Below are positions 17,605 to 27,157 of a stretch of DNA of 64,000 nucleotides, one piece after another. How positions within the stretch are numbered: the stretch's first letter is position 1; each line of letters starts with the position of its first letter. Origin of the DNA: Saccharothrix sp. ALI-22-I. Its GTDB lineage: Bacteria > Actinomycetota > Actinomycetes > Mycobacteriales > Pseudonocardiaceae. The DNA lies in NCBI RefSeq assembly GCF_001984175.1, contig NZ_MTQP01000048.1, positions 62,001 through 126,000 of the forward strand, written 5' to 3'. Below the pieces are notes generated by a model that ran no database searches, was not told the DNA's origin, and worked only from the letters and a program-made list of their open reading frames with translations. The position numbers and the translations under genes were made by a program.

Positions 17605-18806
17605 CGGCTCCTGATCTCCCTCCAATGCCTCACGACCCGCTTGGCGAAGTCCTTCTCGCCCATCACCCGGACGTCGGGGACCCTGCCTTCGAGCGTGGTC
17701 ACGAGGTCTACCAGGTAGTTCGGCTGGTCGAGCCTGTGCTCGGGCAGCACCAGAAACTTCCGGTCGCACGGGATCCGCGAGTTCCAGGTGAACCGGGCAC
17801 CGAGCAAGCCGGGCGCCGCGTGATCCTTCCCGTCTGCCCCCCATACCTCCACAGGGTGCGCCGGGTCCGGGTTGTCGGGGTCGAGGAACGACACCAGGAG
17901 GTCCAGGGTGTCGCGCCCCGGCCAGAGTTCCAGCAGAACCGGTTCATCGAGGAGATCCCGTTGGAGGCTGTCGTGCAGCCGTACGTCGAGCCGCCCGGCA
18001 TCATGGATGTACTTGCGCACACCGCGGTTCTGCACGTAGTACGCGTCCAGCGGTCGTAGGGTGTCCGCGTAAGGCTGCCCCACGCATCCAGGGGTGCCGC
18101 ACCGGTCCGAGCTGTAGGAGACCAGGTTCCCGCAGTCGCCGCAGATGCGGATCGTCACGGGGGCACCGCCCGTGACGTGTCGTTCGTACGCCGAGTCGAT
18201 CAGCTGCAGCACGACGGGCTGGGCCTGGGTCGCGCTTGCGGGGAAAACCTTCATGAGCTTGCGAACCTCGTTGTCCGTCACGACGGGGTGCTCAATCAGG
18301 CACCTGCGGAGCCTGACGTAGTTGCGCTGGATGTCCTCTTCCGAGGTGCCGTTCAGTTCGGCGGTCGTCACCAGCGCGTCGTACGCCTGCTCCTCGGCGA
18401 ACCGGGCGCCTGGGTCCCTCGTGCCTGCCCGCGCGGCCTCGGTCGCCAGGTCCGTCATCTCGTCCCCGTCCAGAAGACTCGATTGGCGGTCCACCGGCGA
18501 CAGTTCCAGGGGCGCGTCCCACTTGTCGAACGCCGTGCGGCACAGTTCCAGGAGTTCGAAGTCGTCGGCAGGTGGGACTTTCCCGGCTTCGTGGTAGTGC
18601 CACCAGAGCCGGGCGGACGCCTCCCGCCACGCATCCGGCAGCGGCAGCGGGCGGTACGGGACGTGGCGTCGGGAGCCGGTGGCCCGGTCGGAGGTGTGCC
18701 GCCTGCGGGCGATTTCCGCCAAGCCGGAGGCCAGCAGCGTGAGGATCAGGTAGTCCAGGCCGCGCTTGGTCGTCGCAGCGGATTCCGAGGTGGTTATCAG
18801 TCTCAC
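17601..18806 (-). CDS. Restriction-endonuclease-fold protein of the pPIWI-RE operon
   Basis: This is the first gene of the operon, 401 aa from GTG 18806. It has a mostly helical N-terminal half. A zinc ribbon follows at about 218-238 (ICGDCGNLVSYSSDRCGTPG, then C; CxxC-x11-CxxxxC pattern). The C-terminal region (about 285-345) contains LDLLVSFLD and PVEVWGADGKDH, which fits an Asp plus E..K restriction-endonuclease active site. This is the architecture of the REase associated with pPIWI-RE modules. It is expected to cleave DNA bound or opened by the helicase and pPIWI proteins. It is divergent from the caspase-helicase gene across a 168-bp intergenic region. Confidence 0.78.
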   Translation of the reverse strand: MRLITTSESAATTKRGLDYLILTLLASGLAEIARRRHTSDRATGSRRHVPYRPLPLPDAWREASARLWWHYHEAGKVPPADDFELLELCRTAFDKWDAPLELSPVDRQSSLLDGDEMTDLATEAARAGTRDPGARFAEEQAYDALVTTAELNGTSEEDIQRNYVRLRRCLIEHPVVTDNEVRKLMKVFPASATQAQPVVLQLIDSAYERHVTGGAPVTIRICGDCGNLVSYSSDRCGTPGCVGQPYADTLRPLDAYYVQNRGVRKYIHDAGRLDVRLHDSLQRDLLDEPVLLELWPGRDTLDLLVSFLDPDNPDPAHPVEVWGADGKDHAAPGLLGARFTWNSRIPCDRKFLVLPEHRLDQPNYLVDLVTTLEGRVPDVRVMGEKDFAKRVVRHWREIRSR

Positions 18807-18974
18807 CGGGCCTTCAGCACCCGAGCCGGGAACTTCCGTCCCGGCGACCGTCGTATGAAATCGGGGAGATACTGTCGGGCGAAAGCAGGCCGAGGCAACT
18901 GCGGTTCACCGGTGTCACCCTATTGGCCCAGTGTTGTTATTGAGTAGGATGCTCACGGAACTCGAGGAGGCCGG
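18807..18974. promoter_or_regulatory. Divergent promoter region between two defence modules
   Basis: This 168-bp gene-free segment must drive the pPIWI-RE operon leftward and the caspase-helicase rightward. It is AT-richer near the right end (GTTGTTATTGAGTAGGATGC), and TATTGAGT or GAGTAGGAT could serve as a -10 element. A GAGGAGG ribosome site (18964-18970) precedes the TTG start at 18975. I see no clear operator palindrome. Confidence 0.4.
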
Positions 18975-21900
18975 TTGGAACCGACTTGGAGAACCCTGCG
19001 CGGCGTGTTCGTCGGAATCAACGACTACCGTTCGGGCAAGATCAAAAACCTGGGCAACGCCGAGCGTGATGCAGAAGTTCTATGGGCGCTGTTCTCGGAC
19101 ACGTACGAGCAGGAATCCGCACTTTTAGTGAAAGGCCGGGCGACCAGGGAGGCGGTGTTCGACCAACTCCGCCGGGTGGTGGACAGCTGCACGGAGGCGG
19201 ACCTGGTGGTCTTCACCTTCTCCGGTCACGCGTCCGATGAGCAGTACCTCTACCTCGTCGACACCGACCCCGACGACCCCGTGGGTACGGCCCTCCCGCT
19301 CGCGCAACTGGCCGAGATCCTCCGGTCGCTGCGGGCGCACCGGGTGGTTGTCGTGCTCGACTGCTGCCACTCGGACGCCCGAGCGCCGGAGCTGAGCCTG
19401 GACCGCGGTGTGCCCGCCGACGAGCGGTACCTGATCAGCGCTTCGGCCATCGGTGAACAGGCACTGGAAGGCCGGCGACTGCGTCACGGACTGCTGACGG
19501 ACGCGCTGTGCCGCGCCCTGACCGGCGCCGGGGAGTGGAGCGGGTTCGCGGCGTTGCCGCTCGCGGATGTGCTGGCCTCGGTGACCCGAGAGGTCCAGGA
19601 AGCGGCCTCGGCGCTGTACCGGCAGGTCCAACGTCCCAGCGCGGTGACCCGAGGTGCGGGGGAACTGGCGCTGCCGGTACTGCTCAAGGGGCAGCGGTAC
19701 CGGAACGTCCACCGGGATCACCGCGAGGACACGGCCACGCGGGACCCTCGGAGCCTGGTGCCACTAGGGATCCCGTCATCGGTGGTTGACACCTGGGAGC
19801 GCATGGGCGTCCGCGAACTGAGTGACGTGCAGGTGCGAGCGGTCAACGAGGGCGGGATTCTGGGCGACGGCAACGTGCTCGTGCTGGCGCCCACAGGGTC
19901 CGGCAAATCCCTCATCGCGGACATGGCCACGATCCGGACCAAGCAGAACGGAGGCCGAACCGTCTACCTGGCGCCGACGAGGGCGCTCGTGGACGAGCGC
20001 TACGGCGAGCTGGTGGAGGCCTACGGCGACTGGATGCGGGTCGTGCGCGCGACCGGTCAGACATTGGACCAGGTCGGAGACATCCTGGCCGGCCGGTTCG
20101 ACGTCGCCGTGATGACCTTCGAGATGCTCGGTCGGCTCGCCTCGACCAGGCGGCGGCTGCTGGCGCGGATCTCGTTGCTCGTCGTGGACGAGGTGCACCA
20201 CGTGGCGGACCGGGAGCGCGGTCCGACGCTGGATCTGCTGTTGACCCTGGCGATGCACGCGTTCCGGGAATCCGGGAGAACCCCGAGGGTCGTAGCCCTG
20301 TCGGCTGCCGTGGACGAATCCGGGGGATTGGGTTCCTGGCTCGACGGTGCTGCTCTCGTGCGTGAGCGGGAACCGGCGGTTCCGCTGGTCCATCGGGTCC
20401 TGTTCCCCGGTGGCTGCCTTCCTGCCGGGGTGTCCGAAGGGGTCCCGCGACTCGAACACCTGTTCCATTTCCGACGCTCGATGTCGATTGATGACGCAGT
20501 GGTCGGACTTGTCGTCGCGTTGGTTCGAAAGAAATACCGCGTCCTCGTGTTCCGCAACACCAGGGGACGGGCTCTTCGGTGCGCTCGACAGATTTCCGCA
20601 AAATTGCGCCTACAGTCGAGTCCGTCGTCTCTCGATGCGCTTGCCTCGGTCGAACGGAGCATTGCGGGGCGGACGCTCCGCCATTGCCTTGCTCATGGAG
20701 TGGGAGTGCACATCGGTGACCTCTCCCCGGTCGAGCAGGAATCCGTGGCGCGGGTGTTCCGGGATCAGGACAGCCACGTGGACGCGGTGGTGTCCACAAC
20801 GACGCTCGCGCACGGGGTCAACGTGCGCCCGACCGCGGTCGTCGTGGCGGAGTTGCACCACGAGGGCGGGGCGGCCGACGAGCCGTACTCGCCCGCTCTC
20901 TACCGCAACATTGCGGGGCGCACCGGACGTCTCGGCATGGACGAACTCGGCAAGGAACGGCCGGGGCTCGTGATCACGGTGACCGATAGCAAGGACGCCG
21001 CTAAGGACGTCTGGAACAAGTACGTCACCGCGACCATCCCGCCGTTGTACTCGCCGCTGTTCGACCAAGACGCCGAACTCGACACCCAGGTGTTGAGGAC
21101 CATCGCCGCCCTCCAAGCGCACGCGCGGGGACCTGTGACCATCAAGTCGATCACCGAGATGTTCTCCAACACGTTCGCCGCGCACTGCAAGCGGGTGGCG
21201 ACCCGGAACCCTTTGCCGATCGAGGGTGTGGTGATGGAGGTCATCGCACGCCTCGACAAACACCAGTACGTGGTGGACCGTCCACCCCATCTCGTGCTCA
21301 CCGAACTGGGCGAAGTGGTCGCGACCGGCAGCCTGAGCCTGCGATCGGCGTCTCGACTCGGCTCGACGTTGCGCGGTGTGGGCCAGTCGGTGCGTCGGGT
21401 CGACGAGGCCGTCCTGATCCTCGCCGCGCAGCTGACGGACGAACTGGGGGAGATCCCGCTGTTCGGTCGACGGAACCTCCCAGAGCTGAAAAGTCGGATG
21501 GACAACTACCGGCTACCGCGCGAGTTCACGACGGCAGCCGCTCAAGGCGTGCTCCGGGAGGAGGCGGTGCACCGGTTGCGGCGGGCCGACGCATGTCTGG
21601 CGTGGATCTCCGGCGTAGAACGGATCGAGATCGAGCGCCACATCCTGAACTCCAAGACCTCAGAGGCGGACCCTGGACCGTTTCGCCAGGTCACGTCGCG
21701 CACCGCGGACGTCATCGACACGGTGCTGAAGATCGCGCAGAGCTGCTGGCCGGAGGCGGAGTTCGGCGGGAACCTGGCGCTCCTGGGTACCCGGCTCGAG
21801 TTCGGGGTCCGCGCCGGGCCCGCTCCCCTCGTCGCCAGATTGGGCAGTCGGCTGACTCGTCCGCACTGCCGGGCACTGGTCGAGGAAGGGCTGACGACCG

Positions 21901-22046
21901 TCGAGTCGATCCGCCTGGCCGCGGACCAGCGGTTGCTCCGTTGCCTGGAGGACCCGGATCTGGTCCGCGCGGTGCGGGAAGTGGCGGCGACTGTGGGCCA
22001 CGACGACCCGTTCGAGCTGGGGGATCTCGGTGACCTTTCCTGGTGA
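18975..22046 (+). CDS. Caspase-like protease fused to a Ski2/Hel308-type SF2 helicase
   Basis: This 1023-aa fusion has an N-terminal caspase (metacaspase-like) domain, residues about 8-235. It opens with GVFVGINDYRSGKIKNLGNA and has the catalytic dyad H85 (TFSGHASDE) and C131 (VVLDCCHSDA). A superfamily 2 helicase follows: P-loop APTGSGKS (K311), DEVH box at 405-408, SAAV, and motif VI NIAGRTGRLGM near 645 as in Ski2/Hel308 proteins. A winged-helix and helical C-terminus to 1023 completes it. TTG 18975 follows GAGGAGG. Residue L51 is a TTA codon (19125-19127). I infer that the helicase senses foreign or aberrant nucleic acid and unleashes the protease; the adjoining kinase/STAND gene is the likely partner. 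Confidence 0.85.
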   Translation: MEPTWRTLRGVFVGINDYRSGKIKNLGNAERDAEVLWALFSDTYEQESALLVKGRATREAVFDQLRRVVDSCTEADLVVFTFSGHASDEQYLYLVDTDPDDPVGTALPLAQLAEILRSLRAHRVVVVLDCCHSDARAPELSLDRGVPADERYLISASAIGEQALEGRRLRHGLLTDALCRALTGAGEWSGFAALPLADVLASVTREVQEAASALYRQVQRPSAVTRGAGELALPVLLKGQRYRNVHRDHREDTATRDPRSLVPLGIPSSVVDTWERMGVRELSDVQVRAVNEGGILGDGNVLVLAPTGSGKSLIADMATIRTKQNGGRTVYLAPTRALVDERYGELVEAYGDWMRVVRATGQTLDQVGDILAGRFDVAVMTFEMLGRLASTRRRLLARISLLVVDEVHHVADRERGPTLDLLLTLAMHAFRESGRTPRVVALSAAVDESGGLGSWLDGAALVREREPAVPLVHRVLFPGGCLPAGVSEGVPRLEHLFHFRRSMSIDDAVVGLVVALVRKKYRVLVFRNTRGRALRCARQISAKLRLQSSPSSLDALASVERSIAGRTLRHCLAHGVGVHIGDLSPVEQESVARVFRDQDSHVDAVVSTTTLAHGVNVRPTAVVVAELHHEGGAADEPYSPALYRNIAGRTGRLGMDELGKERPGLVITVTDSKDAAKDVWNKYVTATIPPLYSPLFDQDAELDTQVLRTIAALQAHARGPVTIKSITEMFSNTFAAHCKRVATRNPLPIEGVVMEVIARLDKHQYVVDRPPHLVLTELGEVVATGSLSLRSASRLGSTLRGVGQSVRRVDEAVLILAAQLTDELGEIPLFGRRNLPELKSRMDNYRLPREFTTAAAQGVLREEAVHRLRRADACLAWISGVERIEIERHILNSKTSEADPGPFRQVTSRTADVIDTVLKIAQSCWPEAEFGGNLALLGTRLEFGVRAGPAPLVARLGSRLTRPHCRALVEEGLTTVESIRLAADQRLLRCLEDPDLVRAVREVAATVGHDDPFELGDLGDLSW

Positions 22047-22062
22047 GCCCCCCACCGCGCGG

Positions 22063-22416
22063 TCAGTCGGCCCGCACCATCGGCATGTTCAGGACTCCGC
22101 ACTGAGGGACGTAGCCGAGATCGGTCCGGCGCTCCAACCGGGAGCACCGGGCTTGCGGACACGCGAACGTCTCCCCGAACCGGTACCAGGCAACGTCGGT
22201 CGCACGCCAGCCGTCGCGGCCGTCGAACGCCTTCACCGAGGCGTCACGCGCGTGGAGGTCGGCCTGGAATCGCCGCCATTCGGCCATGGTCGTCCCGGGG
22301 GTGTCCCTGAGCTCGTACAGGCGGTCGCTTTCCCCGAGTTGGGAAGCCGCCACCAGGAGTCGGCTGAAGTTGGCGCAGAGGTGCGCCTGCTCAATGGACT
22401 CGCGCTCGTCGGTCAT
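22063..22416 (-). CDS. Small Cys-rich protein between the caspase-helicase and kinase-STAND genes
   Basis: This 117-aa protein from ATG 22416 (a GTG at 22437 is possible) has no family I recognise. The N-terminal two thirds are charged and helical. The C-terminal part has FACPQARCSRLERRTDLGYV followed by PQCG, so three or four Cys residues that might bind a metal. It is convergent with the caspase-helicase (16 bp apart) and divergent from the kinase-STAND gene (55 bp apart). Its position in every sense between the two large genes suggests a regulatory or antitoxin-like role, but that is only context. Confidence 0.55.
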   Translation of the reverse strand: MTDERESIEQAHLCANFSRLLVAASQLGESDRLYELRDTPGTTMAEWRRFQADLHARDASVKAFDGRDGWRATDVAWYRFGETFACPQARCSRLERRTDLGYVPQCGVLNMPMVRAD

Positions 22417-22471
22417 ACGTGAACACCACTGCCTCACGCGGCTGGGCCGCTGCCGTCAGCAAGGGAACGGG

Positions 22472-25400
22472 TTGAAGCCAGACATTACCTTCAGCGCCGA
22501 GGGCATCGACACGGAGACCAGGGGTGCCGTTCGAACCGCGCTCGCGGACATCGGCGACTGGCCCGCCCCCGGCGGGTGGCCGATGTCGGTTCAGCAGATC
22601 GACGTCTGCGGTGTGCTGAACGGAGGGCGCAGCGGCGCCGTGGTTCTCGAAGCCCGTGTGCGGAGCCTCGGCCGATGGCTGCGCCACGTCGTGAAAGTCG
22701 ATCATGCGGAGAAGCTCGCCCAGGAGTGGAACGCTTTCAACGAGCACGTCCTCCCGACCGGCAACGCCCAGTACAGCCCGATAGTCGCGTACTCATCGCT
22801 CGTCGCTTCCCCTTCACACCACGAGGTCCGTCCGTTGGCCGCGCTGGTCTACCGGCACGTCGCCGACCACCTCGGTGGAGGAGGGCAGCAGTGCACGTCG
22901 CTGGGAGAGGGCGTCCGAAGAGCGGTTTTCGGGGACCAGGACGTAGAGCCGGTGGTTCGCCTGATCGGGCGACTGTTCGACGGGCTCCGGCTCTTGCACG
23001 ACGTGCCGACAGGCGACAGCGGCGTCACGCTGCGGGCGTTGAACGTGGATCTCGGTCCGAGCCTCACGCTGGAGGTCGACAGGGTCCAAGGACCGGATCT
23101 GTCTTACCACGGCACGGGTGTGGCACGCGACGCCTTTGTCACAGGTCTTGACGTCATAGAGTTCGCCAACAACCACAAGGAAGAGCTGCTCGGGCAAGGC
23201 CGACTGGTCGTGTTGCTACGACTGAAGGTCAAGGAGGTCGAGCCCGAACTGGTGCTGCGGGGCGACGACTTCACGGTCTTGATCCGCTCGACGCTGCGCT
23301 TCGGGTTCGCTGTGGGAGAGGAGGTGAACGTTCGCGGCAAGGTCGTGAGTGTGCGTGGCGTCGACCGCCTGGAGCTGCTCCGTGAAGCGTTCGGACCGGC
23401 ATTGACCGAGTCCGACGACCACTGGTCGGTGGACGGGCTGTCGATGGCGAGTCCGTTTGCGGCACTGCTGCCCGCTCTCACCGCACAACGGGATACGCGG
23501 CCGAGGAAGGTCGTGCACGGCGACCTGAATGCGGACAACGTGTTGCTCGCGGGTGATGGAGTGTCCGTGATCGACTACGACCGCACCAGTCCCGGCCTGC
23601 TCGAAACGGACTTCGCGTGGCTGGAGGTCAACCTGGTGCGGAACGTCTTGGCCGGGCTGGGCTTCGAGGCGGTCCTCAGGCTCCAGCGGGCGGCGGCCCT
23701 GGCATCGGCGTTGATGTCGGAATGCGGCGGGGACGAAGCCGAGCGGTGCGCCCTGCCGCTTCTGGACGGCACGCGTGCGGAGTCCGCCGCCTTCCGCGTG
23801 CTGTTCGCGGTGCGGCGCAAGCTGTTCGATCGCCACCGTGAGCAGGAACGCGTGCGGTGGTGGCGTGACTACCTGGACGTTCTCCTGATAGCCGCGCATC
23901 GGTCGCTGAGGTGGACGGGTCCGGTTCAGACCCCTGACAAGCTCCGGGTGTCGGCGGCGATCGCCGGTGTGGCCGGTGAGTGGCTGAACGACGACGTGTC
24001 ACCGTTCGAGAATTGGCCGGATGCCGACATCGCTGTTGCGCGCTCGGCGATGAAAGAGCAGCCGCACTTCGGCTCTGACCAGACCGTGCACCTCGCCGCA
24101 CAGCTGTTCGGTGCCGGAGTGTCCCCATGCGACGCGCGTGAACTGGGCAGGCAGGTGCTGGCAGGCAGGGTCTCGCGCACCGAGTGGCTGCGGCGGTTGA
24201 TTTCTGGGGATTCGGGCTGCCGGGTCGAGCGGCGGGTCGTGACGGATCAACCGGGTGCACGCGGCTCCCGTCCACTGCCTGCGGTGTCCACCCTGGTCGA
24301 TGAGCAGCGGGTGTTCCTCACCGGTGCGCAACCGGGAGAGGCCGCCAGGGTCGCGGATCAGGTCGTTCGACGGCTCGCCGCCGATGCGCTCGCCGGCTCA
24401 GGGCACCGGCTGCCGCTGATGGTCGCCGCCGGGGACCTCGTCCGATCGCTCGGCGCATCGCCGAGCGTCACCGGGCCGCTGGAGGCGTCAGCGGGTGCAC
24501 CTTGGGTCGCGATCGCCGGACAGGCGGCGACTCTCGGGACCTTCCACCTGGTGATCACCGACTGGGGCCAGGACGAGCCCGAGGCCCGCGCCGTGCTGGA
24601 CCGGTGGCTCGGGGAGGTGGAGCAGGAGTTCCCCGCGATGGCGATCCTTCTCTGCTCTTCGAGTCCCTGCCAACCCCCGTCGGGCTTCAGGGCGTACCGA
24701 TTGGTGCCCTTAGACGTGGAGACGGTACGGAAAATGGTGCTCAGTAGGCTCGACCTGCACGCCGAGTCGGAACGCGATGCCGTGCTGGAGTTGGCCGTGC
24801 TGTCGAACATCTCCTGGGAACACGTCGATCTCAAGGAGCCTGCGGTCCTGGACCTGTTGCTGCGCCACGTGGACGCGACCTGGAAGCTGCCTGTCCATCC
24901 CGGTGTGGTCTTCGCGCGGACGTACTATCGAGGTCTGTCCGCTCTGGACCGGGTGAATGCCGAGAAAATCGCTGAACTGTTGACGGACAACGGGGTCGCG
25001 GAACTACCGGTGGAGGTGGTGCCGGTCCCAACCGGGGAGCTGGAGCGTCTGCGAGAGGCCGGAGTCTTGCGTTGCGAGCGGAGCCTCGTCGCGTTCGTGG
25101 ACCCGGTGGCCCGCGTACTGCACGCCGCGTCAGCCTTGGTTCGCCAGCTCGCGGACGGCCGGTCCTCACCCGCCAAGCACTGGAGCCGTTGGGACGGGCC
25201 ATTGGGTGTCTTGCCCGCGCTTGAGGCCACAACGGACAACACCGTGGTGTTGTTGGCGTCCGCACTCCTGCCCGAGCATCCGGTGCAGGCCGCCGGTGTT
25301 CTGTCCGGTGCGAAGTCGATGCACCGCGGCATCGTCGAACGCGTCGTGACCGACGCGTCGACCTGGGTGAGGTCGGACGATTCCGGCCGAGCGGCTGTCG

Positions 25401-27079
25401 GTGTCCGCGTGCTGGCTGCCCTCGGCGAGGTCGGACGACTGGTGGACGTGGCCGGCGACGACGGGGTGGCCGAAGGTACCCGCGCGGCCGCGCTCGACGC
25501 CGTGCTGGAGGTGGGCCGAGACTACCGGCAGTTGAACGACCTCGTCAGTCGACTGATCGAGGAGGTCACCGGTACCGCCTTGACGGTCGCGACACTGCGT
25601 GCGGTGGCCCAAGCCTACCTCCCCGTCTTGGCCCAGGACGTTGCGGCTCAGATCGTGCCCGGGCAGAAGTGGTCGGTCGTGCGCCAAGCGGTGTCGACGA
25701 TCGCGGACCTCGGACGCCACCTCGGCCCCGAGCGCACGGCCGTGTACCTCAGCGCGTGCGCGGACCGCCTGAGAACGGTGGCTGCCGCCCTCGACGGGCC
25801 GGTGAACCCGGACGTTGCCAGTACGTTGGCCGACGAACGAACTGCGTTGCTGTCGACGCTCGCGGAGGCGGGAGAGGTGCGCGCCTTGCTGTCGATGCGC
25901 TTCGCCTTCGACATTGGCGTCGAGGTGGGCCGCATGATCGACAGGATGCGCTCGGCAGACGGTGACGATCCGGTTCGGACGCTCCTCAACGGCTCCCGCC
26001 TTCCCACCGAGTGGCTTGACCAGGTGAACACCGCGGAACCCGAAGTCGCGTTCGCCGCTGCCCATCGCCTGCTCGGCGAGGCACCCGAAGTCGCATCGGC
26101 GCTCTTCTCCTACGTCGGCCCGGCAGCACCTCGTCATCGGCTGCTGATCGCGGCCGGTGCGTCGAGGTACGACCTCGACGCCGCCGAGAAACTGCTCTAC
26201 GGGGTGGCTGCCGAGGCCGACGCGGGCAAGGTGGAATGCCTGGCGGCGCTGGTAGCCGGAATCAGTGCGGCCGATTCGGAACGAGGTGTTCGAGCCGCCT
26301 GGAGGGTGGCGCGCACGTTGGTGCTGCGTGACCTGCCGGAGAGGCATTGCCGGCCATGGGTGACCGCGCTCGCCACTTGGCGTGGAACACCCGCCCAGTG
26401 GGACGCGATGTTGTGCGTCGAGGAAGACGTCACCAGCGCGGTGGAGGCCCTGTCGACCGCCCGGTTCACCCTGGATGCCGCACCTCGTCCCGACCATGAC
26501 TACAGTGCGCGAGCGCGCCGGAACCTGCTGGCGGCGATGCCGGTCGCAGAGGCCGCACCGGCCGAGGTCGTCCGCTGGATCGCCGCCGCAGCCACCGCGG
26601 GCTTGACCGAAGCTCTGCCTGTCGTGCGTCGCCTGGTGGCGGAATTGATCCTCGACGAGACCGCGGTGTGGCGGTCGTCCGCTCGTGACGGTGTCCGCCG
26701 CCAGCACATCGCCGAGGAAACGTTCGCCGCCTTGGGATACCTGGCACGCCTCCGATACGACTGCGACCCGGGTGACCCCGAGGTCGACCAAGTCCACCGG
26801 GTGCTGTGCGATCTGCGGCAGGAGGGCGCTGTGCACGGTCGGGCGATCGGTCTCGCCTACCTGGGTGATGCCGGTCCGCTCCTCGACGCCATGCCGCTGC
26901 CCGACCGGCTGCGTAGCGCTCCGGTGAACGCGTTGCGGCTCTGGACTCCTGGTCCGTACCGGCCAACCGGGAGTCGGCCGGGTGAATCGATCGAGTCCTG
27001 GCTCATCCGTCGCGTCGGTGAGACAGGGGCAGTGCACTTCCTCGAACTGCTGGTGGCAGTCCGCCGCTGTCGAGAGTGA
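22472..27079 (+). CDS. Kinase-like, OB-insert and inactive-STAND multidomain protein (TCAD-type conflict system component)
   Basis: This 1535-aa protein has four parts. Residues about 1-230 and 330-450 form an aminoglycoside-phosphotransferase-like kinase fold with the loop H349-G-D351-LNADN and metal D368 (VIDYD). About 235-320 lies an inserted beta-rich OB-like segment (VVLLRLKVKEVEPELVL, VGEEVNVRGKVVSVRG). About 600-790 lies a STAND-NTPase-like domain with a ruined P-loop (LTGAQPGEAA, no Lys), a Walker-B-like LVITD and a CSSSP sensor position. The rest (about 800-1535) is helical repeats. TTG 22472 after AAGGGAA gives the start MKPDITFSAE. Residue L747 is a TTA codon (24710-24712). The make-up resembles the ternary-complex-associated, iSTAND-containing conflict proteins of actinobacteria. 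Partner assignment to the caspase-helicase is inferred. Confidence 0.7.
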   Translation: MKPDITFSAEGIDTETRGAVRTALADIGDWPAPGGWPMSVQQIDVCGVLNGGRSGAVVLEARVRSLGRWLRHVVKVDHAEKLAQEWNAFNEHVLPTGNAQYSPIVAYSSLVASPSHHEVRPLAALVYRHVADHLGGGGQQCTSLGEGVRRAVFGDQDVEPVVRLIGRLFDGLRLLHDVPTGDSGVTLRALNVDLGPSLTLEVDRVQGPDLSYHGTGVARDAFVTGLDVIEFANNHKEELLGQGRLVVLLRLKVKEVEPELVLRGDDFTVLIRSTLRFGFAVGEEVNVRGKVVSVRGVDRLELLREAFGPALTESDDHWSVDGLSMASPFAALLPALTAQRDTRPRKVVHGDLNADNVLLAGDGVSVIDYDRTSPGLLETDFAWLEVNLVRNVLAGLGFEAVLRLQRAAALASALMSECGGDEAERCALPLLDGTRAESAAFRVLFAVRRKLFDRHREQERVRWWRDYLDVLLIAAHRSLRWTGPVQTPDKLRVSAAIAGVAGEWLNDDVSPFENWPDADIAVARSAMKEQPHFGSDQTVHLAAQLFGAGVSPCDARELGRQVLAGRVSRTEWLRRLISGDSGCRVERRVVTDQPGARGSRPLPAVSTLVDEQRVFLTGAQPGEAARVADQVVRRLAADALAGSGHRLPLMVAAGDLVRSLGASPSVTGPLEASAGAPWVAIAGQAATLGTFHLVITDWGQDEPEARAVLDRWLGEVEQEFPAMAILLCSSSPCQPPSGFRAYRLVPLDVETVRKMVLSRLDLHAESERDAVLELAVLSNISWEHVDLKEPAVLDLLLRHVDATWKLPVHPGVVFARTYYRGLSALDRVNAEKIAELLTDNGVAELPVEVVPVPTGELERLREAGVLRCERSLVAFVDPVARVLHAASALVRQLADGRSSPAKHWSRWDGPLGVLPALEATTDNTVVLLASALLPEHPVQAAGVLSGAKSMHRGIVERVVTDASTWVRSDDSGRAAVGVRVLAALGEVGRLVDVAGDDGVAEGTRAAALDAVLEVGRDYRQLNDLVSRLIEEVTGTALTVATLRAVAQAYLPVLAQDVAAQIVPGQKWSVVRQAVSTIADLGRHLGPERTAVYLSACADRLRTVAAALDGPVNPDVASTLADERTALLSTLAEAGEVRALLSMRFAFDIGVEVGRMIDRMRSADGDDPVRTLLNGSRLPTEWLDQVNTAEPEVAFAAAHRLLGEAPEVASALFSYVGPAAPRHRLLIAAGASRYDLDAAEKLLYGVAAEADAGKVECLAALVAGISAADSERGVRAAWRVARTLVLRDLPERHCRPWVTALATWRGTPAQWDAMLCVEEDVTSAVEALSTARFTLDAAPRPDHDYSARARRNLLAAMPVAEAAPAEVVRWIAAAATAGLTEALPVVRRLVAELILDETAVWRSSARDGVRRQHIAEETFAALGYLARLRYDCDPGDPEVDQVHRVLCDLRQEGAVHGRAIGLAYLGDAGPLLDAMPLPDRLRSAPVNALRLWTPGPYRPTGSRPGESIESWLIRRVGETGAVHFLELLVAVRRCRE

Positions 27080-27157
27080 CGGCTGCTGGCTCGGAGCGAA
27101 CTGCGCTGAAGTGCGCACAGGCGTTCGACGCCCGCAGCGGTCGACACAGGCCCATCG

